9,842 bases of DNA, from contig CACYHJ010000181.1 in the NCBI GenBank assembly GCA_902774165.1, positions 1 through 9,842 on the forward strand, read 5' to 3'. The position numbers were made by a program, and so were the translations under genes. The DNA comes from Oscillospiraceae bacterium (GTDB taxonomy: Bacteria; Bacillota; Clostridia; Oscillospirales; Acutalibacteraceae). Below are positions 1-5,668 of the stretch, piece by piece. Each line of letters opens with the position of its first letter. Position 1 is the stretch's first letter. The notes beneath the pieces are model-generated. The model had not been told where the DNA came from and made no database searches. It was given only the letters and a program-made list of their open reading frames with translations.

Positions 1-411
1 AAGGCGCATCGCCTCCTCCGCCGGATCATTTTTCCGGAAGGAGCCGACGGCGTAGACCGCGGCGTGGGTGTTCTGCCGGAAATAACGGATCATCTTTGCG
101 TAAACCTCGCCGAATGCTCCGGCTTTTTCGTCCGGCACGTTCTCCCCGATGCGGAGAATCACGAGCTCGGGGTCAAATTCCGCGTAAGAATCCAGCTCGT
201 CCGTCGAAAAATCCTCCGGCGTCCGTTCCGCGTCGACGCAGGTCCCGACGCGGTATTCGATGAATTTCCCGGCGCGGGAAATCAGCCGGTTCATCACGTG
301 CACGTAGTCTTTTTCGGGGGAGGAAGCCGCCATGCCCCAGTTTCCGTGCCATCCCAGCTCCGGGGCGGGCGCGTGCAGTGTGAGGCTGTTCCCCAGGTAA
401 AGAATTTTCAT
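1..411 (-). CDS. SGNH/GDSL-type hydrolase, 5' part only (runs off the window)
   Basis: The first 137 residues of a leftward gene are visible; the C-terminal part with the expected Asp-His of the catalytic set lies beyond position 1. The protein opens with MKILYLGNSLTLH, the SGNH block I pattern, with Ser9 as likely nucleophile. A Gly-Trp...Gly-Asn-Trp-Gly-Met stretch at residues 20-27 probably holds the block II glycine, and RIGENV at 87-92 gives the Gly89-x-Asn91 of block III. Enzymes of this fold are esterases, lipases or carbohydrate deacetylases; the substrate cannot be told from this fragment. No signal peptide is seen, so a cytoplasmic location is likely. The ATG at 411 was chosen because an AGGTGAT ribosome site (416-422) precedes it by 4 bases and a near-consensus promoter lies just upstream. 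It is divergent from the metal-transporter gene. The family call is good; the role is unknown. Confidence 0.8.
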   Translation of the reverse strand, partial: MKILYLGNSLTLHAPAPELGWHGNWGMAASSPEKDYVHVMNRLISRAGKFIEYRVGTCVDAERTPEDFSTDELDSYAEFDPELVILRIGENVPDEKAGAFGEVYAKMIRYFRQNTHAAVYAVGSFRKNDPAEEAMRL

Positions 412-422
412 CAGTATCACCT

Positions 423-458
423 GAAAATGATTATACAATTATTATTTTCTTTTTTCAA
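423..458 (-). promoter_or_regulatory. Sigma-A promoter of the SGNH-hydrolase gene
   Basis: On the minus strand TTGAAA (458-453) and TATAAT (435-430) are separated by exactly 17 bases in an AT-rich tract. Transcription should begin near 424-423, leaving only about 12 bases before the ATG at 411, so the ribosome site 422-416 would lie at the very 5' end of the message. No convincing promoter for the rightward ZIP gene was found in the rest of the 412-570 gap; the interval 459-550 has no other feature I can support. Confidence 0.75.
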
Positions 459-570
459 TGTTTTTTTCACAATTGCTCCGCAAAAGAATATGCTGTGAAA
501 AAAGCGGTTTTCGGTTTCCGGGATCCCACCGTCCCCGCCGTGCGCCGCGCGGAAGGAGTTATTGTATCCG

Positions 571-1335
571 ATGCTGCAGCTTCTGACAGGGTTCCTGATC
601 CCTTTCGCCGGCACGTCCGCGGGCGCGGCGTGCGTGTTTTTTATGCGTCGGCAGGCGGGCGCGCGCACGGGGAAGGCGCTGAACGGCTTTGCCGCCGGCG
701 TGATGGCGGCGTCGACGGTCTGGAGCCTTCTGATCCCCGCGCTTGAGCAGAGCGGGGCAATGGGGCGGCTCAGGTTCCTCCCCTCCGCCGCGGGCTTCTG
801 GGTCGGCGTCGGCTTCATGCTCCTGCTGAATAAACTTGTCATGCGGGCGGACGCACGCGCGGCGGGTGATGCGTCCGGGTCCGTTCAGATGATGCTGGCG
901 GTGGTGCTGCATAATATTCCCGAGGGCATGGCGGTGGGTGTGGCGTACGCCGGCCTTCGCGCGGGGAACGCCGGCGTCACCGCCGCTTCCGCGTTCGCGC
1001 TGGCGCTGGGGATCGCGATCCAGAATTTCCCCGAGGGGGCGATCATCTCCCTGCCGCTGCGCTCCCGGGGCGTCGCGCGGTGGAAAGCCTTTGCCGGCGG
1101 CGTGCTGTCCGGCGCGGTGGAGCCGGTCGCCGCGCTTGCCGCTTACGCGTCGTTCTCGCTGTGCGTCCCGGCGCTGCCGTACGTGCTCTCCTTCGCGGCG
1201 GGCGCGATGATCTTCGTCGTCGTGGGCGAGCTGATCCCCGAAATCTGCGCGGACGGCGAAACGGAAACCGGCACACTGTGTTTCTGCATCGGCGCCACGC
1301 TGATGATGATCGCCGACGTGGCGGCGGGGCAATGA
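571..1335 (+). CDS. ZIP-family (GufA/ZIP11-like) divalent metal transporter
   Basis: A 254-residue, very hydrophobic protein with about eight predicted membrane segments, the normal size and topology for a bacterial ZIP carrier of zinc or other divalent cations in the cytoplasmic membrane. The metal-binding motifs are present: HNIPEG at residues 114-119 (TM4), QNFPEG at 151-156 (TM5), and GELIPE at 219-224 in a later helix. Gln instead of His in the second motif is typical of the GufA/ZIP11 branch rather than ZupT. The start is uncertain. GGAAGGAG at 551-558 lies 12 bases before ATG 571 but only 3 before an in-frame TTG at 562; I prefer the ATG because it begins directly at the first membrane helix. 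The gene is followed after about 90 bases by the alpha-galactosidase gene, which has its own promoter. Zinc, iron or manganese specificity cannot be read from the sequence. Confidence 0.88.
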   Translation: MLQLLTGFLIPFAGTSAGAACVFFMRRQAGARTGKALNGFAAGVMAASTVWSLLIPALEQSGAMGRLRFLPSAAGFWVGVGFMLLLNKLVMRADARAAGDASGSVQMMLAVVLHNIPEGMAVGVAYAGLRAGNAGVTAASAFALALGIAIQNFPEGAIISLPLRSRGVARWKAFAGGVLSGAVEPVAALAAYASFSLCVPALPYVLSFAAGAMIFVVVGELIPEICADGETETGTLCFCIGATLMMIADVAAGQ

Positions 1336-1340
1336 TACGG

Positions 1341-1369
1341 TTGACATTTTCGTGGAAATGTGATAGATT
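1341..1369 (+). promoter_or_regulatory. Extended -10 sigma-A promoter of the alpha-galactosidase gene
   Basis: A perfect -35 box TTGACA (1341-1346) is followed, after a 17-base spacer, by TAGATT (1364-1369). TGA immediately before the -10 box provides an extended -10 (TGn). The predicted start of transcription is near 1376, about 47 bases before the ATG at 1423. The 1336-1413 gap is AT-rich compared with the flanking genes, as expected of a promoter region. The promoter probably serves the alpha-galactosidase gene and the overlapping 65-residue gene. Confidence 0.8.
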
Positions 1370-1380
1370 TGTTGTGAAAT
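1344..1380 (+). promoter_or_regulatory. Two candidate operator dyads overlapping the alpha-galactosidase promoter
   Basis: Two inverted repeats of the form ATTT-N6-AAAT occur at 1346-1359 and 1367-1380; the first extends to ACATTT-N6-AAATGT (1344-1361). Their centres are 21 bp apart, two DNA turns, so both would face the same side of the helix. One lies in the -35/-10 spacer and the other overlaps the -10 box and transcription start, the usual position for repressor sites. Sugar-responsive control of an alpha-galactosidase is plausible, but no regulator gene is in the window and the half-sites are short and AT-rich, so chance is possible. Confidence 0.4.
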
Positions 1381-1422
1381 ACGCGCCCGGCGCGGACAAA
1401 ATAAATAACGGAGATGATTTTT

Positions 1423-2598
1423 ATGGTAGTAAACAGACCGCCCATGGGATGGAATTCCTGGAACACCTTCGGCGAGAACATCAACGAAGAGGTCGTCATG
1501 CAGACCGCGGACTACATTGCCGAAAGCGGCCTGAAGGACTGCGGCTATGAGTACGTCATTATCGACGACTGCTGGAGTCTGAGAGAGCGAAACGAGAAGG
1601 ACGAGATCGTGCCCGATCCCGTAAAATTCCCCCACGGGATGAAATACGTGGCGGATTACGTCCATTCCAAGGGCCTTAAATTAGGCATGTATTCCTGCGC
1701 CGGCACCATGACCTGCGCCCGCTATCCCGGCTCGATCAACCACGAGTTCATCGACGCGAAGTGCTTCGCCGAGTGGGGAATCGACTATCTCAAATACGAT
1801 TACTGCTATCATCCCCGCTACGTCGCGGGCGACGTTTCCTATAAGAGAATGGCGATGGCGCTTGCCAACAGCGGCAGGGATATCGTGCTGGCGGCCTGCT
1901 CCTGGGGCGCGGACAACACCAAGACCTGGATCAAGGAAACCGGCGCGCACACGTTCCGTTCCACCGGCGACATCAACGATTCCTGGGTCTCGATGCGCGA
2001 TTTGCTCCGTTCCCAGATCCAGGTCTGCGAATACAACGGTAAGGGCTGCTTCAACGATATGGACATGCTGATCGTAGGCATGAAGGGCAAGGGCAACGTG
2101 GCGGTCTCCGGCTGCACCGACGACGAATACCGCACCCATTTCGCCTCCTGGGCGTTCATGGGCTCGCCGCTGATCATCGGCTGCGACCTTCGCAAAATCG
2201 ACGAAGAGAACCTCAGGACCCTCAAAAACGAGATCCTCATCGGCATCAATCAGGACGGCAATTACTCCCAGCCCTTCTTCCTGACCCGCCGCAGAGAATA
2301 CCGTCCCGTCAGAAACGGCGACGAGCCGCTGCTTGCGGAATATGAGCTGGATATGCCCGTCATGGCGAAGATGCTCGACAACGGCGATATCGCCATCGCG
2401 GCGTTCAACCTCACCGACGGCCGCCGCGGGTTCTCCTTCCTGCTGGACGACCTGGCGATCTACGCGGGCTGCGGCAAGACGCTGGAGCTGACCGACTGCT
2501 GGACCGGCGAGACGGTCCGCCCGGTGAACAACACCGTCTGCGGCGATCTGGACGCCCACTGCAGCGTCGTCTACCGCGCGAAGGTCGTCGACCTTTAA
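1423..2598 (+). CDS. Alpha-galactosidase, glycoside hydrolase family 27 (EC 3.2.1.22)
   Basis: A 391-residue retaining alpha-galactosidase that would release terminal alpha-linked galactose from oligosaccharides such as melibiose or the raffinose family. The N-terminal (beta/alpha)8 barrel starts with PPMGWNSWNTF (6-16). The galactose-binding Asp48-Asp49 are in IDDCW, the nucleophile is Asp126 in YLKYDYC (122-128), and the acid/base is Asp183 in FRSTGDINDSW (178-188), matching the RxxxD(I)xDSW pattern of the family. Residues from about 290 to the end form the usual C-terminal beta-sandwich domain. There is no signal peptide, so the enzyme is cytoplasmic and acts on imported sugars. ATG 1423 is chosen over ATG 1414 because the ACGGAG ribosome site (1408-1413) is 9 bases before the former and abuts the latter. 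The stop overlaps the next gene by one base (TAATG). Alpha-N-acetylgalactosaminidase is the main alternative within GH27. Confidence 0.93.
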   Translation: MVVNRPPMGWNSWNTFGENINEEVVMQTADYIAESGLKDCGYEYVIIDDCWSLRERNEKDEIVPDPVKFPHGMKYVADYVHSKGLKLGMYSCAGTMTCARYPGSINHEFIDAKCFAEWGIDYLKYDYCYHPRYVAGDVSYKRMAMALANSGRDIVLAACSWGADNTKTWIKETGAHTFRSTGDINDSWVSMRDLLRSQIQVCEYNGKGCFNDMDMLIVGMKGKGNVAVSGCTDDEYRTHFASWAFMGSPLIIGCDLRKIDEENLRTLKNEILIGINQDGNYSQPFFLTRRREYRPVRNGDEPLLAEYELDMPVMAKMLDNGDIAIAAFNLTDGRRGFSFLLDDLAIYAGCGKTLELTDCWTGETVRPVNNTVCGDLDAHCSVVYRAKVVDL

Positions 2599-2795
2599 TG
2601 GCGGAATGTAAACAGTGCGGCAGGCTCGTGACCGGCGACGAGATCGGGCTGACGAAGAAGCTCGTCAATCGCGGCGCCGAGGAATTCATGTGCATCGACT
2701 GCCTTGCCGCCTATTTCCGCGTCACCCCGGACCTGCTGCGGGAGAAGATCGAGCAGTACAGGCGGATGGGGTGCACGCTGTTTGCGAGCAAATAA
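2598..2795 (+). CDS. Small cysteine-pair protein of unknown function (two CxxC motifs)
   Basis: A 65-residue protein I cannot name. It has C4-x2-C7 near the N-terminus and C32-x2-C35 in the middle, a spacing that fits a small zinc ribbon or treble-clef knuckle, or less likely a metal-cluster site. A fifth cysteine, C59, lies near the end. The stretch between the pairs is charged and the C-terminal half looks helical (residues 43-56). Its ATG overlaps the alpha-galactosidase stop by one base, and no strong ribosome site precedes it, so translation is probably coupled to that gene. The stop codon TAA (2793-2795) is also the first three bases of the palindromic element that follows. The good coding character, tight coupling and ordered cysteines argue that it is real; the function is unknown. 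Confidence 0.75.
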   Translation: MAECKQCGRLVTGDEIGLTKKLVNRGAEEFMCIDCLAAYFRVTPDLLREKIEQYRRMGCTLFASK

Positions 2796-3031
2796 ATTCT
2801 GATTTGTCGGGGTCTTCGCACTGTAGGGGCGGGCATGACCGCCCGTTCGACGGCGAAGGCACCCCCACCCTTGCGGTGGGGGTGGCGAGGCGGAGAAATT
2901 GTATATTTAACAACAATTTAACCTCTTTGCATTCCTCGCCCATCCACAAGAGATGGGGCTCGGAACGCAAGCGGGCGGTCATGCCCGCCCCTACAATCCG
3001 TGTGCCCAACACCTCGACAAATCAGAATTTA
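2793..3031. repeat. 239-bp palindromic fold-back element (MITE-like) with 17-bp terminal inverted repeats
   Basis: Perfect 17-bp terminal inverted repeats occupy 2793-2809 and 3015-3031. Inside them lies a perfect 24-bp inverted pair (2822-2845 and 2972-2995) rich in GGGCGGGCATGACCGCC-type sequence. Further in are GGCGAGG/CCTCGCC (2884-2890, 2934-2940) and AAATTGT/ACAATTT (2896-2902, 2913-2919), so the arms nest to the centre. A separate local hairpin, CACCCCCACC-N5-GGTGGGGGTG, lies at 2860-2884 on the left arm. CAAA directly flanks both ends (2789-2792 and 3032-3035), a candidate 4-bp target-site duplication. There is no plausible coding frame. It fills most of the gap between the 65-residue gene and mrp, leaving only about 32 bases with the mrp ribosome site. 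Confidence 0.85.
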
Positions 3032-3063
3032 CAAATCATTTTATTCCGGAGGAAAAGGGTATT

Positions 3064-3882
3064 ATGAGCACCTGCGATCACGATTGTTCGTCCTGCTCCC
3101 AGAACTGCGCGAGCCGTTCCGGGGGCATCGAAAAAGAGAAGCTGAACGAGGTCAGCTCCGTCAAAAAAGTCGTCGCCGTTGTCAGCGGCAAGGGCGGCGT
3201 GGGTAAATCCCTCGTCACGAGCCTGCTTGCCGTTCAGGCGCAGCGTGAGGGTAAAAAGACCGCGATCCTCGACGCGGACATCACCGGCCCGTCGATCCCG
3301 CAGGCCTTCGGCGTACACGAGAAGATCATGGGGTCGGATATCGGCTTTTTCCCGGCGCAGAGCAAAACGGGCATCGACATCGTTTCGCTCAACCTGATGC
3401 TGGAGAACGAGAACGATCCTGTTGTCTGGCGCGGGTCGCTGATCGCCGGCGCGGTCAAACAGTTCTGGACCGACGCTGTTTGGAAAGACGAGGATATCAT
3501 GTTCATCGACATGCCGCCCGGGACCGGCGATGTGCCGCTGACCGTGTTCCAGTCGCTGCCGGTGGACGGGATCATCATTGTTACCAGTCCTCAGGAGCTT
3601 GTCTCCATGATCGTGGAGAAGGCGGTCAGAATGGCCGGTATGATGAATATTCCCGTGCTGGCCGTGGTGGAGAACATGTCCTATTTCAGATGTCCCGAGT
3701 GCGGCGGCGTACATTATATCTACGGCGAGAGCCGTCTGGAGGAGATCGCGAAACAGTACGGCATCGACTGCACCGCCCGCATCCCCATCGACGGCAAATT
3801 CGCAGCCGCCTGCGACGAGGGCCTCATCGAGCTGGTCAACGATGAAAGCCTTGAGGACGTTGTCAGGAAGATATTGGATTGA
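3064..3882 (+). CDS. Mrp/NBP35-family iron-sulfur cluster carrier ATPase
   Basis: A 272-residue P-loop ATPase of the Mrp/NBP35/ApbC group, which binds a labile Fe-S cluster and passes it to target apoproteins in the cytoplasm. The deviant Walker A is SGKGGVGKS (41-49), followed by the DADITGPSIP signature (70-79), an MPPGTGD switch-like motif (150-156) and the C-terminal CPEC pair (Cys210, Cys213) expected to hold the bridging cluster. An N-terminal cysteine cluster, Cys4, Cys8, Cys11, Cys15, resembles the extra cluster-binding segment of NBP35 and of short clostridial homologues. ATG 3064 is chosen because GGAGG (3048-3052) and AAGGG (3055-3059) precede it. The open frame extends upstream of this ATG, but only through the palindromic element. 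No promoter of its own is evident; read-through from the alpha-galactosidase promoter is possible. The family call is firm; the client proteins are unknown. Confidence 0.92.
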   Translation: MSTCDHDCSSCSQNCASRSGGIEKEKLNEVSSVKKVVAVVSGKGGVGKSLVTSLLAVQAQREGKKTAILDADITGPSIPQAFGVHEKIMGSDIGFFPAQSKTGIDIVSLNLMLENENDPVVWRGSLIAGAVKQFWTDAVWKDEDIMFIDMPPGTGDVPLTVFQSLPVDGIIIVTSPQELVSMIVEKAVRMAGMMNIPVLAVVENMSYFRCPECGGVHYIYGESRLEEIAKQYGIDCTARIPIDGKFAAACDEGLIELVNDESLEDVVRKILD

Positions 3883-3884
3883 CG

Positions 3885-3927
3885 AATACTGATTTGCGGG
3901 CTGCTGCGCAGCCCGCAAATCAGTATT
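3885..3927. repeat. Perfect 20-bp hairpin of the palindrome family at the mrp 3' end
   Basis: Two perfectly complementary 20-base arms (3885-3904 and 3908-3927) enclose a 3-base loop. The outer part, AATACTGATTTG and its complement, matches the ends of the elements at 5669-5818 and, with one base changed, those at 2793-3031 and 4190-4228. It begins two bases after the mrp stop (3880-3882). Neither side is followed by a T-run, so it is not a standard intrinsic terminator, but the RNA form would be a very stable 3' structure. Confidence 0.85.
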
Positions 3928-3929
3928 TG

Positions 3930-4190
3930 TAATGAATAATGAATAATGAAAAATGAATAATTGATGACGGGGTTTCACCCCGTACCCCATTATATATTTT
4001 GTCAAATATATGCAAACAAAAAACAATTAAGCCAATAGCGTCAATTTTATCATCAGACATTTACAAATATTGACATCTACAATAAAAAGGCGCGAAGCGC
4101 TTTTCCGAAATTATTCATTATTCATTATTAATTATTCATTTCGAAGCGCTTTTCCGAAATTATTCATTATTCATTATTAATTATTCATTT
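3930..4190. repeat. AT-rich inverted-repeat block with a perfect 49-bp tandem duplication
   Basis: This is most of the 348-bp non-coding gap between convergent mrp and the nitroreductase gene. TAATGAATAATGAATAAT (3930-3947) has a perfect 18-bp inverted partner at 4110-4127. The unit 4093-4141, beginning CGAAGCGCTTTTCCGAAA, is repeated without change at 4142-4190, duplicating the right-hand end. A short hairpin ACGGGG-TTTCA-CCCCGT lies at 3967-3983. The interior 3984-4090 is AT-rich with no usable reading frame. It looks like a small non-autonomous element or its remains; no target duplication was found. Confidence 0.7.
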
Positions 4191-4228
4191 GATTTGTCGG
4201 GTCGAAGACCCCGACAAATCAGAATTTA
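4190..4228. repeat. Short hairpin of the palindrome family at the nitroreductase 3' end
   Basis: TGATTTGTCGGGTC (4190-4203) pairs with 4207-4221 around a GAA loop, with one bulged C. The right end continues as AGAATTTA to 4228, two bases before the reverse complement of the nitroreductase stop (4231-4233). Read on the minus strand, its first 26 bases (4228 to 4203) are identical to the first 26 bases of the 239-bp element (2793-2818), so it may be an internally deleted copy. No T-run follows, so intrinsic terminator activity is doubtful. Confidence 0.8.
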
Positions 4229-4230
4229 CC

Positions 4231-4890
4231 TCACGCCCAGCGGAAATTCTCTTTCCCGGCCCCGACCTCAAAGTGATATTTCACAATGCCCAGGTCCACC
4301 TTCGCGTAAACGCCGAACCCGGCCTTCGCGGTCACGGCGTCGCCGTCCCGCTCAAAGCGGAATTTCTGCTGGTTGACCGCGGTGGGCGCGAGCAGCGCGG
4401 CTTCGATGCCGTCCCGGTACCACTGCGGCGCGTCGTCGGTGATATCGCTCACGTCTGCGGGCGCTTTTGATTTGCGGGCGTGACCGTGGTTCTCGCCGTA
4501 CCCGAGGGCGATCACCATATAAAGCTTCTCCCCCGCGCCGACCCGCACGTCTGTCTTTCCCTTTTTATAAGTCAGCGCGACCCAGCAGGAATTGACGCCC
4601 AGCGTCTGGGCAGCCAGGACGAATTTTTCGCCGTAGTAACCCACCTGCTCGTCTTTGCCCCGGGGCGCGACGAGCGCGATATAATTTCTGCAATTCTGAA
4701 AACTGCCGTAGCTCTGCCGGTCCGCCTGAAACGCCTCCGGCTCGTTCACAATAAGCTGGAAGCGCATCCCGCCCTCTTTGTTGCATTTCTCCGCCGCTTT
4801 GCGCAGCGCGGAGACCGTCGCCCGATCAAAAGGGAGATCCTTAAAAACGCGCACGGAATGGCGTTCTCTGATCGCCTCAAGCTCTGTCAT
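4231..4890 (-). CDS. Nitroreductase-family protein (TM1586-like)
   Basis: A 219-residue protein of the FMN-dependent nitroreductase fold, most like the 'putative TM nitroreductase' (TM1586) group, in which two half-domains occur in one chain. The N-terminal RERHSVRVF (8-16) is the usual FMN-phosphate-binding arginine segment. A central ALTYKKG...EKLYMVIALGYGE region (105-133) gives the conserved core strand and glycine motif, and LLAPTAVNQQKFRF (166-179) is the second-half motif that contacts flavin in relatives. Such proteins reduce nitro, quinone or related electron-poor compounds with NAD(P)H; the real substrate is unknown. ATG 4890 has an AAAGGA ribosome site 9 bases upstream. It lies downstream of the V-type ATPase operon on the same strand but beyond a terminator, and no clear promoter of its own was found. 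It is convergent with mrp. Confidence 0.83.
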   Translation of the reverse strand: MTELEAIRERHSVRVFKDLPFDRATVSALRKAAEKCNKEGGMRFQLIVNEPEAFQADRQSYGSFQNCRNYIALVAPRGKDEQVGYYGEKFVLAAQTLGVNSCWVALTYKKGKTDVRVGAGEKLYMVIALGYGENHGHARKSKAPADVSDITDDAPQWYRDGIEAALLAPTAVNQQKFRFERDGDAVTAKAGFGVYAKVDLGIVKYHFEVGAGKENFRWA

Positions 4891-4905
4891 ATCAATCTAT
4901 CCTTT

Positions 4906-4952
4906 CTGTTCACTTTACATTTCACATTTCACTTTTCACTGTTCACTTTTCA
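4906..4952. repeat. Degenerate TTTCAC tandem repeat upstream of the nitroreductase gene
   Basis: A run of about six degenerate TTTCAC units (GTGAAA on the coding strand), with CTGTTCACTTT occurring perfectly twice (4906-4916 and 4939-4949). It occupies the leader of the nitroreductase gene, between the ribosome site and the ATPase operon terminator. It may be slipped-strand expansion of simple sequence; no promoter boxes are convincing within it. Confidence 0.6.
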
Positions 4953-4957
4953 ATAAC

Positions 4958-4986
4958 AAAACAACGGGGACCTGCCCCGTTGTTTT
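4958..4986 (-). terminator. Intrinsic terminator of the A/V-type ATPase operon
   Basis: On the minus strand a perfect 12-bp stem, AAAACAACGGGG with CCCCGTTGTTTT, closes a 5-base loop. The 3' arm runs into a T-rich tail (TTGTTTTGTTATTG). It starts one base after the stop codon of the D-subunit gene (4988-4990), so it should end the ATPase operon transcript before the nitroreductase gene. Confidence 0.85.
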
Positions 4987-4987
4987 A

Positions 4988-5641
4988 TTATTGATTATAA
5001 TGATGCGCCTGTTCGAGCATCATATCCTTGACCTTCATGAGGCGGGCAGTGGAGCTTCGCTCGTTCTCGTCCAGCTTCATGGTGATAAAGCGGATCGTGT
5101 CGGCGTAATTGGGGATCATCACGTGCTCGAGGGCGTTGACGCGTCTGCGGGTGCGCTCGATCTCCGCCGCCATCATCTGGCAGGATTTCTCCACCTCCGC
5201 CAACCGCAGCATCTTCGGGAACACGTCCGCCAGCGCCCTGACCGCCGCGTCCAGATCGCAGGAGGTCTCCGCGTAGCCGTAGGAATAGATGTCGCCCTCC
5301 CCCGCGGTCTTGAACTTCGGGCTGTAAACGGGGATGTCCACGCTCATAATGTTCTTCGTCTCCACCTCCAGCGCAAGACCCTGTTTGGGCATGGCAAGGG
5401 CGGTATCGAGCGCGTATTTTGGCATGGAAGCCCCCGCGATCGCCATATGCTCGGCAGCCCCGGCGATCGCCTGCTCCACCTCGGCGCGCAGCGCCTTGTT
5501 CTCGCGCACCAGCTCGAGGAAGCGGCGCATCAGCTCGTCGCGCTTATCTTTTAAAAGCTTATGTCCCCGCCGCGCCGTGGCAAGCTTCCCCTTGAGCCGG
5601 GTCAGCTCCATGCGGGTGGGATTCACGTTCAGGATGGCCAT
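4988..5641 (-). CDS. atpD: A/V-type ATP synthase/ATPase subunit D (central rotor shaft)
   Basis: A 217-residue subunit D, also called NtpD, which forms the coiled-coil rotor axle inside the A3B3 head and couples ATP turnover to rotation of the membrane ring. The family signature NPTRMELTRLKGKL at residues 7-20 is followed by RRGHKLLKDKRDELMRR (24-40), the N-terminal helix of the axle. The C-terminal helix carries ERTRRRVNALEHVMIP (162-177) and TMKLDENER (187-195). The length is normal. ATG 5641 has AAGGGGG 8 bases upstream (5650-5656). It is the last gene of the operon, one base before an intrinsic terminator. Unlike the tightly packed genes upstream, it is separated from atpB by 168 bases, most of them a palindromic element. 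In some nomenclatures the symbol is ntpD. Confidence 0.95.
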   Translation of the reverse strand: MAILNVNPTRMELTRLKGKLATARRGHKLLKDKRDELMRRFLELVRENKALRAEVEQAIAGAAEHMAIAGASMPKYALDTALAMPKQGLALEVETKNIMSVDIPVYSPKFKTAGEGDIYSYGYAETSCDLDAAVRALADVFPKMLRLAEVEKSCQMMAAEIERTRRRVNALEHVMIPNYADTIRFITMKLDENERSSTARLMKVKDMMLEQAHHYNQ

Positions 5642-5668
5642 AAAAGAGCCCCCTTTTCTTTATTCTGC

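Noticed and set aside
64..498. A 144-codon plus-strand open frame at the left edge
   Set aside because: It is opposite the SGNH-hydrolase gene, which has a strong promoter, a ribosome site and catalytic blocks on the other strand.
559..1665. A 368-codon open frame on the minus strand across the ZIP and alpha-galactosidase genes
   Set aside because: It is antisense to two clear genes and crosses the promoter between them. Its product is a low-complexity Arg/His/Gly-rich sequence without family motifs, as expected of GC-rich shadow frames.
2953..3063. N-terminal extension of mrp in frame upstream of ATG 3064
   Set aside because: These 37 codons run through the arm of the palindromic element. 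The ribosome site at 3048-3059 fits ATG 3064, and the cysteine cluster begins directly there.
3885..3927. The perfect hairpin after mrp as an intrinsic terminator
   Set aside because: No T-run follows on either strand, and the same ends recur at other elements, so it is better described as a member of the repeat family; some terminator effect is still possible.
3967..3983. The ACGGGG/CCCCGT hairpin as a terminator for mrp or the nitroreductase gene
   Set aside because: The stem is only 6 bp and no proper T-run follows directly on either strand; it is recorded only as part of the AT-rich block.
3022..4026. A 334-codon minus-strand open frame opposite mrp
   Set aside because: It shadows a gene with firm motifs and begins within AT-rich repeat DNA; no recognisable domain.
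4093..4190. Tandem repeats as a CRISPR array
   Set aside because: There are only two copies, directly joined without spacers, and no cas gene nearby.
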